DNA from: an uncultured Christensenellaceae bacterium
GTDB lineage: Bacteria; Bacillota; Clostridia; Christensenellales; Borkfalkiaceae
DNA length: 64,000 nt
Direction: 5' to 3'
NCBI GenBank assembly: GCA_910588615.1
Contig: CAJUOI010000006.1
Span: 1 to 64,000 of the forward strand
Part shown: piece by piece, positions 37,703-44,984 of the stretch
Layout: every line of letters begins with the position of its first letter
Numbering within the stretch: the stretch's first letter is position 1
Translations under genes and position numbers: made by a program
Notes under the pieces: generated by a model
What the model was told of the DNA's origin: nothing
The model's database searches: none
The model's input: the letters and a program-made list of their open reading frames with translations, nothing else

Positions 37703-37805
37703 AAAAAGAAAAAGCCGTGAGTGCGACGGTCGTGAGAAGGCTTAACGGCAGAAATGAATCTCGCCTTGCCCTCTCTCGGCACGATAGAGAACGATACGCA
37801 CTCGC
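37703..37805 (-). promoter_or_regulatory. Candidate attenuator leader of metG
   Basis: Read on the minus strand, GCGAGTGCG (37797-37805) can pair with CGCACTC (37719-37725). The latter lies in the loop of a competing hairpin GCCGT (37745-37749) / ACGGC (37714-37718) that is followed by TTTTTCTTTTT, a terminator. Mutually exclusive pairing of this sort suggests transcription attenuation. I see neither the T-box GGTGGNACCGCG-type sequence nor an S-box core, so the ligand or trigger is unknown. Confidence 0.4.
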
Positions 37806-37853
37806 TTTTCTTCCTTTTTGATTGCGAAAGATTCGATTGAAACTATTTTCTTT

Positions 37854-37882
37854 ATTATACCTTATTTGCCGCCGAAAGTAAA
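37854..37882 (-). promoter_or_regulatory. Promoter of metG
   Basis: TTTACT (37877-37882) and TATAAT (37854-37859) on the minus strand are 17 bp apart. Transcription would start about 205 bases before the metG ATG, leaving a long leader. Confidence 0.7.
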
Positions 37883-37889
37883 TTGATTT

Positions 37890-38444
37890 TTATTTTCGCG
37901 CGAAATAATCTTCTTCAAGAATGGCGCGGACGACAATATCCGTCCACTCCCCCGTGGAAAGCAGTCGGAACGACTTGCGCTTCGTTCCCTCGTAACGAAG
38001 CCCGCATTTTTCCATCACCTTTCCCGACGCGGGATTTTCCGCCGCATGGCACGCCTCGATACGATGAAAGCCCACCTCTTCAAAGCAAAACCGTAATACT
38101 TCGCGGTACGCTTCCGTCATAATCCCCTTGCCCCAGAACCTGCGGCACAGGCAATAACCCGTGATGGCGCGCTCGTCGCACACGTCGACGAGCGAAATAT
38201 CGCCGATCAATTCACCGCCGAGCGTGATTGCCCAGTGATAGCAATCCTCTTTTTGGTTCTCCTCTTCCCAAAGCGTCAAAAGAGCGCGCGTGTCCTCCAC
38301 GCTGCGGTGCGGCGTCCAGGAAAGGAACTTGGTTACCTCGGGATCGCTCGCCCAATTTTCAAACATTGCCTCCGCGTCATCCCTCCGAAACGGACGTAGC
38401 ACCAACCTCTCCGTCGTCAACACCTTGCTTCCCAAATGTTTCAT
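37890..38444 (-). CDS. RimJ/RimL-type GNAT acetyltransferase
   Basis: The start at 38444 has an ideal GAGGAGG ribosome binding site and gives 184 residues. TTERLVLRPFRRDDAEAMFENWASDPEV is the usual N-terminus of RimJ/RimL-like enzymes, RRFWGKGIMTEAYREVLRF the acetyl-CoA loop, and NPASGKVMEKCGLRYEG motif B. RimJ/L homologues acetylate ribosomal protein N-termini, but the broad group has many other acceptors. The leader contains a strong promoter and an intrinsic terminator before the gene. It ends 8 bp from the metG -35 element. Confidence 0.88.
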   Translation of the reverse strand: MKHLGSKVLTTERLVLRPFRRDDAEAMFENWASDPEVTKFLSWTPHRSVEDTRALLTLWEEENQKEDCYHWAITLGGELIGDISLVDVCDERAITGYCLCRRFWGKGIMTEAYREVLRFCFEEVGFHRIEACHAAENPASGKVMEKCGLRYEGTKRKSFRLLSTGEWTDIVVRAILEEDYFARK

Positions 38445-38473
38445 AATATCCTCCTCGTTTATCATTCGACAAT

Positions 38474-38612
38474 AAAAAAACGGTTTCCCCGCAGGAAAGC
38501 CGTTTTAAACGCAGTTTCGAATTTCCGTACGCAAAAATTACCGTATTCGATTTAATACAGCCGCCAGGGGATTACAATTTTGCATGACAAATTTTTTCAT
38601 GCCCCCATTCTA
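38474..38612 (-). ncRNA. Short transcript between a strong promoter and an intrinsic terminator
   Basis: A minus-strand promoter (TTGACA 38631-38636, TAGAAT 38607-38612, 18-bp spacer) is followed about 125 bases later by a strong terminator: stem 38477-38488 with 38494-38506, then seven T (38474-38480). The GNAT gene begins 30 bases further on. The segment can hold a small hairpin (GCATG...CATGC, near 38580-38602) and a short frame MKKFVMQNCNPLAAVLNRIR. It is either a free-standing small RNA or an attenuated leader of the GNAT gene; sequence cannot decide. Confidence 0.45.
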
Positions 38613-38680
38613 TCACAGAAGATACGCGTCTGTCAACGAAATTTAAGTATATTCCCCGGACGGGCTTCATAAAAAAGAAT

Positions 38681-39265
38681 ATGAACGCAATCTTTGCCCT
38701 CGTCTTTCTTGCCTCCGCGTCGCTTTGCCTTGTGCTCGCCCCCGACGCGTTTCTGCCTGCCCTTCTCAAAGGCGGCGAAAAAGCCGTAACGCTTTCCGTC
38801 GCCCTGCTTGCCGTTTACTGCGTCTGGCTTGGCTTTTTTAAAGTGCTCGAGTCGAGCGGGCTTGCGGAAAAGCTCACGAAACGGCTGTTTCCCCTCTCAA
38901 AACGTATTTTTCGCTCGGACGACAAGGAAGCGCTGTTTGCCGCAACGTCCAATCTGACGGCAAACTTCCTCGGACTCCCCGGGGCGCCCACTCCCTTGGG
39001 CATCCGCGCCACGCAAAAGTTCTGCGAGGCGAAAAACGACTACGCCGCCGATATGCTGTTTGTGTTAAACGCCACAAGTTTACAGCTGCTACCCGTAACC
39101 GTTATCGCACTTCGGGCGTCGCTCGGCTCCGCAGCCCCCTACGATATTATTCTGCCCACGCTGGCGGCAACTTTGATTTCTACACTGCTCGGCGCACTTC
39201 TCGTGCGGCTGACCGCACGGCGCAGGAACGCACGGCAAAAAATAAGACGGCGGAGGAATGCGTGA
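38681..39265 (+). CDS. spmA: Spore maturation protein A-like
   Basis: The 194-residue membrane protein matches SpmA: an N-terminal hydrophobic helix, LGFFKVLESSGLAEKLTKRLFPLSKRIF, and the gating-like TSNLTANFLGLPGAPTPLGIRA segment of the nucleoside-recognition (Gate) fold. With SpmB it affects spore core dehydration and heat resistance in Bacillus and Clostridium, and the Gate domain suggests transport. The last residues are strongly basic (RRRNARQKIRRRRNA). Its TGA overlaps the GTG of spmB (GTGA). Confidence 0.9.
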   Translation: MNAIFALVFLASASLCLVLAPDAFLPALLKGGEKAVTLSVALLAVYCVWLGFFKVLESSGLAEKLTKRLFPLSKRIFRSDDKEALFAATSNLTANFLGLPGAPTPLGIRATQKFCEAKNDYAADMLFVLNATSLQLLPVTVIALRASLGSAAPYDIILPTLAATLISTLLGALLVRLTARRRNARQKIRRRRNA

Positions 39266-39774
39266 AATATCCAGCCCTTATTCTGCCCGTTCTGTTTCTT
39301 GCGGTATTTGTATACGCCCTCGTAAAAAAAGTAAAACTGTACGACTCTTTTACGGCGGGCGTCAAAGAGGCGATCCCCCTCGTCGTTTCGATTTTTCCCT
39401 ATCTTGCCGCGATCTTAATGCTTTCGGAACTGTTCGAACAGAGCGGACTTTCCCGTATCTTAACGAACGCGCTCGCCCCCGCCTTCCGCTTCCTCGGCAT
39501 TCCGCCCGAAATCGCCAAGCTCGTTTTAATGAAGCCCTTTTCGGGCAGCGGTTCGACAGCGCTTCTGTCCGAAATCATGGCGACTTACGGCGCGGACAGT
39601 TATATCGCCCGCTGTGCCTGCGTTGCCTACGGTTCGAGCGAAACGGTCTTCTATATTTCCGCAGTCTACTTTGCAGGCATCAAATACAAAAAACTTGCAA
39701 AACCCGTGTTAATTGCTTTGTTTGTAAATTTCATAACTGTCATTTTAGGGTGCTTATTTTGTCGATTTATGTGA
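39262..39774 (+). CDS. spmB: Spore maturation protein B-like
   Basis: The 170-residue protein starts at a GTG inside the spmA stop, with GGAGG 6 bases ahead. It shows SpmB features: IPLVVSIFPYLAAILMLSELFEQSG, the LMKPFSGSGSTALLSEIMATYGADSYIAR Gate motif and a C-terminal membrane helix. Together with SpmA it is needed for full spore dehydration where studied. Its presence with sipL-, veg- and pdaB-like genes suggests a sporulating ancestry. Confidence 0.9.
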   Translation: MKYPALILPVLFLAVFVYALVKKVKLYDSFTAGVKEAIPLVVSIFPYLAAILMLSELFEQSGLSRILTNALAPAFRFLGIPPEIAKLVLMKPFSGSGSTALLSEIMATYGADSYIARCACVAYGSSETVFYISAVYFAGIKYKKLAKPVLIALFVNFITVILGCLFCRFM

Positions 39775-40189
39775 ACTTTAACACAAATAACATTTATTTA
39801 GGTTAAATATGATAAGTTGGAACAATAAATGTAACAAAAATTTAAATAAAAGATTTTTAAAATATTTCGGATAAAACGTTTGTGTTTTTATGGGATGCGT
39901 ATTATAATAGAAGTACAAATTAAATCAGTTCATAATTTTTCCCCCTTATCATATGGAAATCCCTTCGGACTTGTTCCGAAGGGATTTCCGATTATCGGGC
40001 AAAATTCTTTGCCGCACGCCGCTCTTTTGAATCACACGAAACATAAAAAAGCCGCCCGAAAGCGCGCTTCCCATAGGGAATTAAAAAACTAAATTGTTAA
40101 GAGTTATACTTTCAAGCAAGGACAAAAGCTCTCGAACGATATGTTCGAGAGCTTTTTACTACAAACCTTTTAGAAAGATAAATTGAAAT
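39775..40189. other. 415-bp intergenic region with an orphan promoter, a long hairpin and a terminator
   Basis: A plus-strand promoter (TTGTGT 39880-39885, TATAAT 39903-39908, 17-bp spacer) points into a stretch with no convincing gene. A 15-bp perfect stem (39955-39969 with 39975-39989, loop CTTGT) lacks a T-run, and a strong terminator stem follows at 40124-40157. A transcript of about 240 bases could be made. A 70-codon open frame here has no ribosome binding site or recognisable content. Confidence 0.45.
40124..40157. terminator. Terminator before the PPOX gene block
   Basis: AAAAGCTCTCGAAC-GATAT-GTTCGAGAGCTTTTT is a perfect 14-bp stem with a T-run on the plus side and a shorter one on the minus side. 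The pckA terminator at 57239-57266 uses the same AAAGCTCTCG stem start. Confidence 0.88.
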
Positions 40190-40192
40190 TTA
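40177..40192 (+). repeat. Boundary motif GATAAA-N4-AATTTA, copy 4
   Basis: GATAAATTGAAATTTA ends exactly on the stop codon of the PPOX gene, just as copy 1 does at the GNAT stop. Confidence 0.6.
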
Positions 40193-40603
40193 CAGTTCTA
40201 TCGTTTCAATCTTAAAATCGCAATAATACTCGGCTTTTTTGCCTAAAAATTTCAATACGCAATAATCGGGGTCGGTTACGCCTTGTTTGTAAAACAGCTT
40301 GTCGCCGAAACGCCAAATTGCGTCTTTGGTTGCTTGATCGGTACAAACCTGCATTTCGCCCGTAATCGATACGCCCTGATACTTGAATCTTCCGCGTTTG
40401 TAAAAATAGACGCACGCTTTATTGTTTGCTAAATATTGTTTGATTTTATTAGACGAAGTATTTGTACTGAAATAGATTTCGTTACCGTCTATTTTGCGAG
40501 GGGCAAGCATTGCCCTTATTACGGGAAAACCTTGCTCGTTGACAGAGGCAATAAAAGCCGTTTTTTGTTCCGATATAAATTGCAAAATTTGTGTTTTATC
40601 CAT
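40190..40603 (-). CDS. Pyridoxamine 5'-phosphate oxidase family protein (AT-rich accessory gene)
   Basis: The 137-residue protein is a small split-barrel flavin-binding-fold protein: FIASVNEQGFPVIRAM, then EIYFSTNTSSNKIKQYLANNKACVYFY and FKYQGVSITGEMQVCTD are typical of the stress-induced PPOX-type proteins (general stress protein 26-like). Cofactor could be FMN, F420 or haem; not decidable here. GGAGA precedes the ATG. The gene is AT-rich, bounded by the same motif pair as the GNAT/DUF6194 block, and its leader shares the AATTTAACGGAGA sequence with the GNAT leader. Confidence 0.88.
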   Translation of the reverse strand: MDKTQILQFISEQKTAFIASVNEQGFPVIRAMLAPRKIDGNEIYFSTNTSSNKIKQYLANNKACVYFYKRGRFKYQGVSITGEMQVCTDQATKDAIWRFGDKLFYKQGVTDPDYCVLKFLGKKAEYYCDFKIETIEL

Positions 40604-40618
40604 TGTTTTTTTCTCCGT

Positions 40619-40634
40619 TAAATTATTGTTTATC
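40619..40634 (-). repeat. Boundary motif GATAAA-N4-AATTTA, copy 5
   Basis: On the minus strand GATAAACAATAATTTA lies in the PPOX leader, preceded by a TGATATAAT extended -10 (about 40643-40651) and followed by ACGGAGA. The same order is seen at copy 3. Confidence 0.6.
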
Positions 40635-40714
40635 GTACAATTATTATATCACGTAAAATGAAAGAACGCAACCAATTGAATTTTGCGGAATATATAAAAC
40701 ATATCTATATCTCA

Positions 40715-40734
40715 CTAGGCTACGAGTAGCCTAG
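40715..40734. repeat. 20-bp palindrome at the edge of the long repeat
   Basis: CTAGGCTAC-GA-GTAGCCTAG is a perfect 9-bp inverted repeat abutting copy A of the ~100-bp repeat. It is absent at copy B. Confidence 0.6.
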
Positions 40735-40836
40735 TTCGTCCACGAAAAAAAGTACAGAAAAGGCACAGCTTAACGCTATGCCTAAATCTTTTTATTTGCG
40801 TTTTATTAAATTCCCTGTGGGAATTACGGAAAAGGG
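40734..40836 (-). repeat. ~100-bp dispersed repeat, copy A (3'-end element)
   Basis: The first 68 bases are identical to those of 42405-42472 and the remainder differs at a few positions. In the direction of the upstream minus-strand gene it begins about 18 bases after the stop codon and contains AATTCCC-ACA-GGGAATT and then AGGCATAGC-GTTAA-GCTGTGCCT (one U-G wobble) followed by a broken T-run and seven T, so it includes a working-looking terminator. Confidence 0.85.
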
Positions 40837-40854
40837 CGGAAGTTATTTTATCGG

Positions 40855-42324
40855 TCAGGTGCGAAACCGACGGCGGAATAACAGAGAACCGCGCACGCCG
40901 TCGCGCCTGTTTTCCCCCTCGGACAACGCGAGCAAAACAGAATACAGGATCGCAGGTCCGAAGTTGAAAAAGTGGCAGTCGAGCAGGCTCGTCAGCACGA
41001 GCGCACAAATACAGAGTGAGGCAAAGACCTTTTCCGTTGTAGGACGAAGAAAAAGCGTGGTGATCGTTTCGGCGCGGTGCACACCGTACGCCGTGATAGC
41101 AAACAAGCCGCCCGAAGCCAACAGCTGACAATAGGTGTTGTGCGCGCGGGGCGGAATAAACACGTCCGGCGGACAGGGCGCCAGATCGGCAATGCCGCCG
41201 TTGTACAGAAGCCCGCCCGGCGTTTCGTAAAACCCTACGCCGAATATCGGGAACTGTACAAATTTCTTCAAACACGCCTTCCAGATCATCGGTCTGCCGA
41301 ACGGATTCGTTCCGATATCGATGATCGAGCGGAACAGCGACTGTAACTTCTGGCGAAAGACGACGGCGCATACGACGCCGACCACGAGAAACGACGCATA
41401 CACGACAACGTGCTTCCAACGTTCGATACTCTTGGTTTTTACGAGAACAATGACGACGCACGCCGCAAACACGATACTGCCGAACAGCATAGCGGTGCGG
41501 CTCTGCGAAAGCAGCACGGCAAGATAGAACGCAACGCCGAGCATGGAGAACGTCCACCCCTCCTTTCGCCTCGCGGCAAAATAAAAGGGGGCAGGCACGC
41601 ACATGGTCATAACGCTGCCTACGTTGTTGTAAATGCCCCAACCCGTGTACATGGCGCTACGGTTGACGCCGTTTTCACCGATCACGCCCGGCAACGCGTA
41701 CATTCCGATCGTCTGCACGGCGACCCCCACCCCGATCGTAAGAAAAATCGACATGAGATAGTTTTTCGGCACCGTTGCCCAATCGATCGTATAGATAAAA
41801 TAAAAATAAGCGAATGTCAGCGAACCGATCTGTGCAAGCCCGAACAGAACCGTTCTACCGCCGTAAAATCCGCTGAACGCTCCGCCTAAGAGGTAGGCGG
41901 CAGATAACGCGGCAAACCCGAAGGTCATTTCGGGCAGATACTTGCGCTTGGGGTTACGCACAAGAAAGGAAACCATGCGCACGATCAACAGCGCGACGGC
42001 AACGACGATGATCAGAAGCAGCTGAATACGGAAGGACGGACTTGAAAAAATCGTATCCGTAAATTTTCCGGGATTATTCTTTGCTGAAATCGTCATGTAA
42101 CAGCAGGCAATCACGGGAACCAGCGGCAGCGTGTCCCTTTCGAAAAGCACGATCAAAATACCGAACGCAAGATAGACGTAAAAGACGGGCAGTTCCAGAG
42201 AAAACAGCTCGGACGCAATCATGAGCGCGGCGATCACCGTGGGGTGCCAGGGCGAGCGCAGATACGCGCGCAGCCACTCCACAAACCGTATGCCGTTTAG
42301 TTTTTCGAAAGAGTCCGTTAACAT
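40855..42324 (-). CDS. O-antigen ligase/polymerase-like membrane protein
   Basis: The 489-residue protein has about 12 transmembrane segments and a Wzy_C/RfaL-like large extracytoplasmic loop in the second half (FGVGFYETPGGLLYNGG ... IPPRAHNTYCQLLASGGLFAI), where the RAHNTY motif is the conserved H of O-antigen ligase family proteins. In Gram-positives such proteins polymerise or attach cell-surface polysaccharides. No other glycan genes adjoin it; instead it sits alone between two direct copies of a ~100-bp repeat, which is unusual for a polysaccharide gene and may mean it moved as a unit. Confidence 0.8.
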   Translation of the reverse strand: MLTDSFEKLNGIRFVEWLRAYLRSPWHPTVIAALMIASELFSLELPVFYVYLAFGILIVLFERDTLPLVPVIACCYMTISAKNNPGKFTDTIFSSPSFRIQLLLIIVVAVALLIVRMVSFLVRNPKRKYLPEMTFGFAALSAAYLLGGAFSGFYGGRTVLFGLAQIGSLTFAYFYFIYTIDWATVPKNYLMSIFLTIGVGVAVQTIGMYALPGVIGENGVNRSAMYTGWGIYNNVGSVMTMCVPAPFYFAARRKEGWTFSMLGVAFYLAVLLSQSRTAMLFGSIVFAACVVIVLVKTKSIERWKHVVVYASFLVVGVVCAVVFRQKLQSLFRSIIDIGTNPFGRPMIWKACLKKFVQFPIFGVGFYETPGGLLYNGGIADLAPCPPDVFIPPRAHNTYCQLLASGGLFAITAYGVHRAETITTLFLRPTTEKVFASLCICALVLTSLLDCHFFNFGPAILYSVLLALSEGENRRDGVRGSLLFRRRFRT

Positions 42325-42404
42325 ACGAAAATATTATAACAATGAAAAAAACAAAATGCAACCCTTTTCGTGCAAAATTTACGATCCGCGGAAAAATTTC
42401 AATG

Positions 42405-42507
42405 GTTCGTCCACGAAAAAAAGTACAGAAAAGGCACAGCTTAACGCTATGCCTAAATCTTTTTATTTGCGTCTTATTAAATTCCCTATGAGAATTACGG
42501 TAAAAGG
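42405..42507 (-). repeat. ~100-bp dispersed repeat, copy B (3'-end element)
   Basis: Direct-repeat partner of 40734-40836. It lies just downstream of the SSB-like gene stop (42526) in that gene's direction and holds the same terminator hairpin, while the first hairpin is weakened by two changes (CCTATGAGAATT in place of CCTGTGGGAATT). Confidence 0.85.
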
Positions 42508-42525
42508 GGACGGATGTTTTTATTT

Positions 42526-43200
42526 TTAATTATTCGGCATAGCGTAGAGATCGAACTCGCCTTCGAAATCAAAGGCTTCCCCCTCATCAAAGGCGGCAAG
42601 CTTGCTGACCGAAACCTCATATGCCGTCATTGTAACCGCTTCCGTTTCCGAAAGTCGTTTCTGATATTCGCGGCTCTGGATCCTGCCCGACAGCGCCACC
42701 CTGTCGCCCACCTTCAAATTTTGTACGAAGCGCGCGTTTCTGCCCCACGCAATACAGGGAATGTAATCAGACTTGTTGTAAGCACGGTTGACCGCAAGCA
42801 GAATATCCGCAATTTCTCGGTTGAAAGGCGTCGTGCGGTAGACGGGCGGTTTGCAGATATACCCCGAAAGCACGATACTGTTTGGATTTTTGCCCTGCGC
42901 TTCCGCAAGCACCTCGCGCACGAACACCGTCAGCATCAATCGGGATTTGCCGTTTTCCAGCTTGTTGTAGCTTCTGAACTGACCGAGCGCGCACAACTGA
43001 CTGCCGATTTTTAAATCGTTGCCTTTAATCAGCCGTTCGGAAATCGTTACGGGAAGAATATCCGCTTGCCCCGAAAGCCGCATCACTCTCACGTAAAACT
43101 CGTAAAACCCTTCGCCGTACACTTCGTGCGAAAACGTCGCTTCCGACACGATTTCACCCATAAAGTAAACTCTGTTATTTTTCTCCGTAACGTAATCCAT
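42526..43200 (-). CDS. Single-stranded DNA-binding-like protein with two OB folds
   Basis: The start at 43200 has an ideal GGAGGT ribosome binding site and gives 224 residues. Two SSB-type OB domains follow each other: residues about 8-95 (RVYFMGEIVSEATFSHEV ... LCALGQFRSYN) and about 105-205 (NSIVLSGYICKPPVYRTTP, IADILLAVNRAY, YIPCIAWGRNARFVQNLKVGDRVALSGRIQSREYQ). The second is the canonical SSB, the first is diverged. The acidic C-terminus (GEAFDFEGEFDLYAMPNN) partly resembles an SSB tail but lacks the usual DDDIPF ending. It is likely an accessory SSB for repair or replication. Confidence 0.82.
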   Translation of the reverse strand: MDYVTEKNNRVYFMGEIVSEATFSHEVYGEGFYEFYVRVMRLSGQADILPVTISERLIKGNDLKIGSQLCALGQFRSYNKLENGKSRLMLTVFVREVLAEAQGKNPNSIVLSGYICKPPVYRTTPFNREIADILLAVNRAYNKSDYIPCIAWGRNARFVQNLKVGDRVALSGRIQSREYQKRLSETEAVTMTAYEVSVSKLAAFDEGEAFDFEGEFDLYAMPNN

Positions 43201-43272
43201 AAATACCTCCAAGGTTTTTCTACCGTTTTTATTTCGCGGATTTTTTCCGTCCACCGTTTGCTGCCGGAAATT

Positions 43273-44043
43273 TCAAGCCGTGCCGTTGGGGTTTTGTCGC
43301 CCCGTACTGTCGATCGTGTAGTTTTCGCGGTAGATAAGCTCGCCGATCGGCACGAATTCATACCCCTTGGCGCGCAGCGTGCTGATGATAATGGGCAGCG
43401 CTTCCGCCGTATGCAAGCCGTTGTTGTGGCAGAGAATAATCGAACCGCTGCGAACACGGGACACCACGCGGGACGCCAGATCGGCAGCCGAAAGATCCTT
43501 CCAGTCAAGGGAATCGACGTCCCATTGAATGGGAAACAATCCTTCCGCAAGCGAGGTTTCCACCAACAAATCGTCGTAGTCTCCATAGGGCGGGCGAAAC
43601 AATTCGGGCTTCTTTCCGATCACGGTCTCGATTGCCTCGGACGAGCTTTTCAGTTCCGAACGGATTTCCATTTCGTTGAGTTTGGACATATACGAGTGCG
43701 TTGCGCTGTGCGTACCCACCTCGTGCCCCGCCTCGTTGATCTTTTTTAAGTATTCGGGATATTTTTCCGCCCAGAACTGCACCGTAAAGAAGGTGGCCCG
43801 CACCTTGCCGTCGGCAAGATTTTTTAAAATTGCGTCCGTGTGCTCCACGCCCCAAGCGCAATCGAAAGAAATGGCAATTTTGTTGTCTTCGCGTCCCACC
43901 GAATAGATGGGCAGCTTGCGCGCACCGCTCCAATACACCTCATCCGCGCCCGCCGCGTACGCCGTAAGCGCCCCCGCAGCCAGAAAAAGAACAAGTGCAA
44001 CCGCAAGCACCGCACGCTTTAACCGAAACGTGATAAACCGCAT
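43273..44043 (-). CDS. PdaB-type polysaccharide deacetylase
   Basis: The 256-residue protein has a signal/anchor helix (residues 8-30) and a NodB-type deacetylase domain: LPIYSVGREDNKIAISFDCAWG with the catalytic Asp, ATFFTVQFW, HEVGTHSATHSY with the metal histidines, RPPYGDYD and CHNNGLHT. The LPIYSV entry segment and length fit PdaB, which deacetylates muramic acid or glucosamine residues of spore peptidoglycan in the mother cell. A general PgdA-like role in cell-wall modification is the alternative. It ends 73 bp before the SSB-like gene start. Confidence 0.88.
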   Translation of the reverse strand: MRFITFRLKRAVLAVALVLFLAAGALTAYAAGADEVYWSGARKLPIYSVGREDNKIAISFDCAWGVEHTDAILKNLADGKVRATFFTVQFWAEKYPEYLKKINEAGHEVGTHSATHSYMSKLNEMEIRSELKSSSEAIETVIGKKPELFRPPYGDYDDLLVETSLAEGLFPIQWDVDSLDWKDLSAADLASRVVSRVRSGSIILCHNNGLHTAEALPIIISTLRAKGYEFVPIGELIYRENYTIDSTGRQNPNGTA

Positions 44044-44189
44044 CGCAACACCTATAATATAGCGTTTTTCCGACAGAAAAATACAGGATATTTTGTCGAA
44101 TCGACAAAGAATTCATCGAAAACGAAATCCGTTTTTTCCGTCGGATAGTTTAATGTATGGAACAAGCTTTCCGATTATTCCAAAATAAA

Positions 44190-44214
44190 AAAACCGCCCT
44201 TTCGGACGGCTTTA
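44190..44214 (-). terminator. Terminator of comF
   Basis: The stem AAGCCGTCC / GGGCGGTTT with a following T-run (minus strand) overlaps the comF stop codon. Confidence 0.82.
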
Positions 44215-44979
44215 AAATTTAACTTTTTTCTTTCGTTTTTTCTTCTCGGGCAATTCCCCGAACGGGTTTTTGTACTGCACGCTCGTCATCGTAATCACGA
44301 ATATTTCTTTCGCCTTCGCGCGTTTCAGGCGCGATGCCAGCGCGGAGGTCGTGGCGCCCGTCGTCAGCGTGTCGTCTACGATCAGCACCCGCTTGCCGAC
44401 AACGGCTTTTTTGTCCGTTACGCGGAAGCATCCCTCTAAATTCGTTTCCCGTTCGGCGCGCATCAACGTCTTTTGCGCTTTCGTATCCCTTACCTTTTCC
44501 AAACCCGTAAACAGCGTAAGCCCCGTGCGCCGCGCAATCTCTTCGGCAACGAGAAAGGACTGATTGTAACCGCGCTTCTTACGGGCGCGCTTCGTCATGG
44601 GCACGTAAGTTACGAGCTCCGCTTCCCCAAATTCCCGTTCGGCGATCGGGGTCAGATAATCGGCAAAGGTACGGTAAAGATATTGCGCGCCGTTTTTGAA
44701 CCTGTAAACGAGCCGCGCGGCTTCCCCTTCGTGGACGAACGCCGAACGCGCCCTGTCGCTTACGAGCGGCTTCTGTTTGCATTCGAGACACACGCCCGCC
44801 TCCGCCACCCTTCTGCCGCACAGCGGACAAATCGCACCGTCGTTATGCGGCAACGTTTTGTTGCATTGCCCGCATACGCGCTCGCCGCCGAACACCTCCC
44901 GCCCGCAGACGTCGCAGGTAAAGTTGTGCGAATCGTCGTAACGGCGCAAAGCGTCTTTCAATTTCAAAAAAACGTTCAC
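44212..44979 (-). CDS. comF: ComF family phosphoribosyltransferase-like protein
   Basis: A GTG at 44979 with AGAGGA about 9 bases upstream is the best start (255 residues); it directly follows the stop of the XRE gene. The N-terminus has a four-to-eight-cysteine zinc region (CDVCGREV, CGQCNK, CPLCGRRV, CLECK) and the C-terminal half a PRTase fold with VLIVDDTLTTGATTSALA. ComF/GntX proteins bind DNA helicase partners in competence-linked DNA uptake and recombination. A basic tail (KKKRKKKVKF) ends the protein. It is co-transcribed with the upstream small XRE regulator. Confidence 0.9.
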   Translation of the reverse strand: MNVFLKLKDALRRYDDSHNFTCDVCGREVFGGERVCGQCNKTLPHNDGAICPLCGRRVAEAGVCLECKQKPLVSDRARSAFVHEGEAARLVYRFKNGAQYLYRTFADYLTPIAEREFGEAELVTYVPMTKRARKKRGYNQSFLVAEEIARRTGLTLFTGLEKVRDTKAQKTLMRAERETNLEGCFRVTDKKAVVGKRVLIVDDTLTTGATTSALASRLKRAKAKEIFVITMTSVQYKNPFGELPEKKKRKKKVKF

Positions 44980-44984
44980 GCGCT

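Noticed and set aside
39880..40092. A 70-codon open frame in the gap behind spmB
   Set aside because: No ribosome binding site, runs through the long hairpin and has no protein-like conservation signs.
40604..42525. Composite transposon around the ligase-like gene
   Set aside because: No transposase, no terminal inverted repeats and no target duplication were seen; the direct repeats are reported as repeats only.
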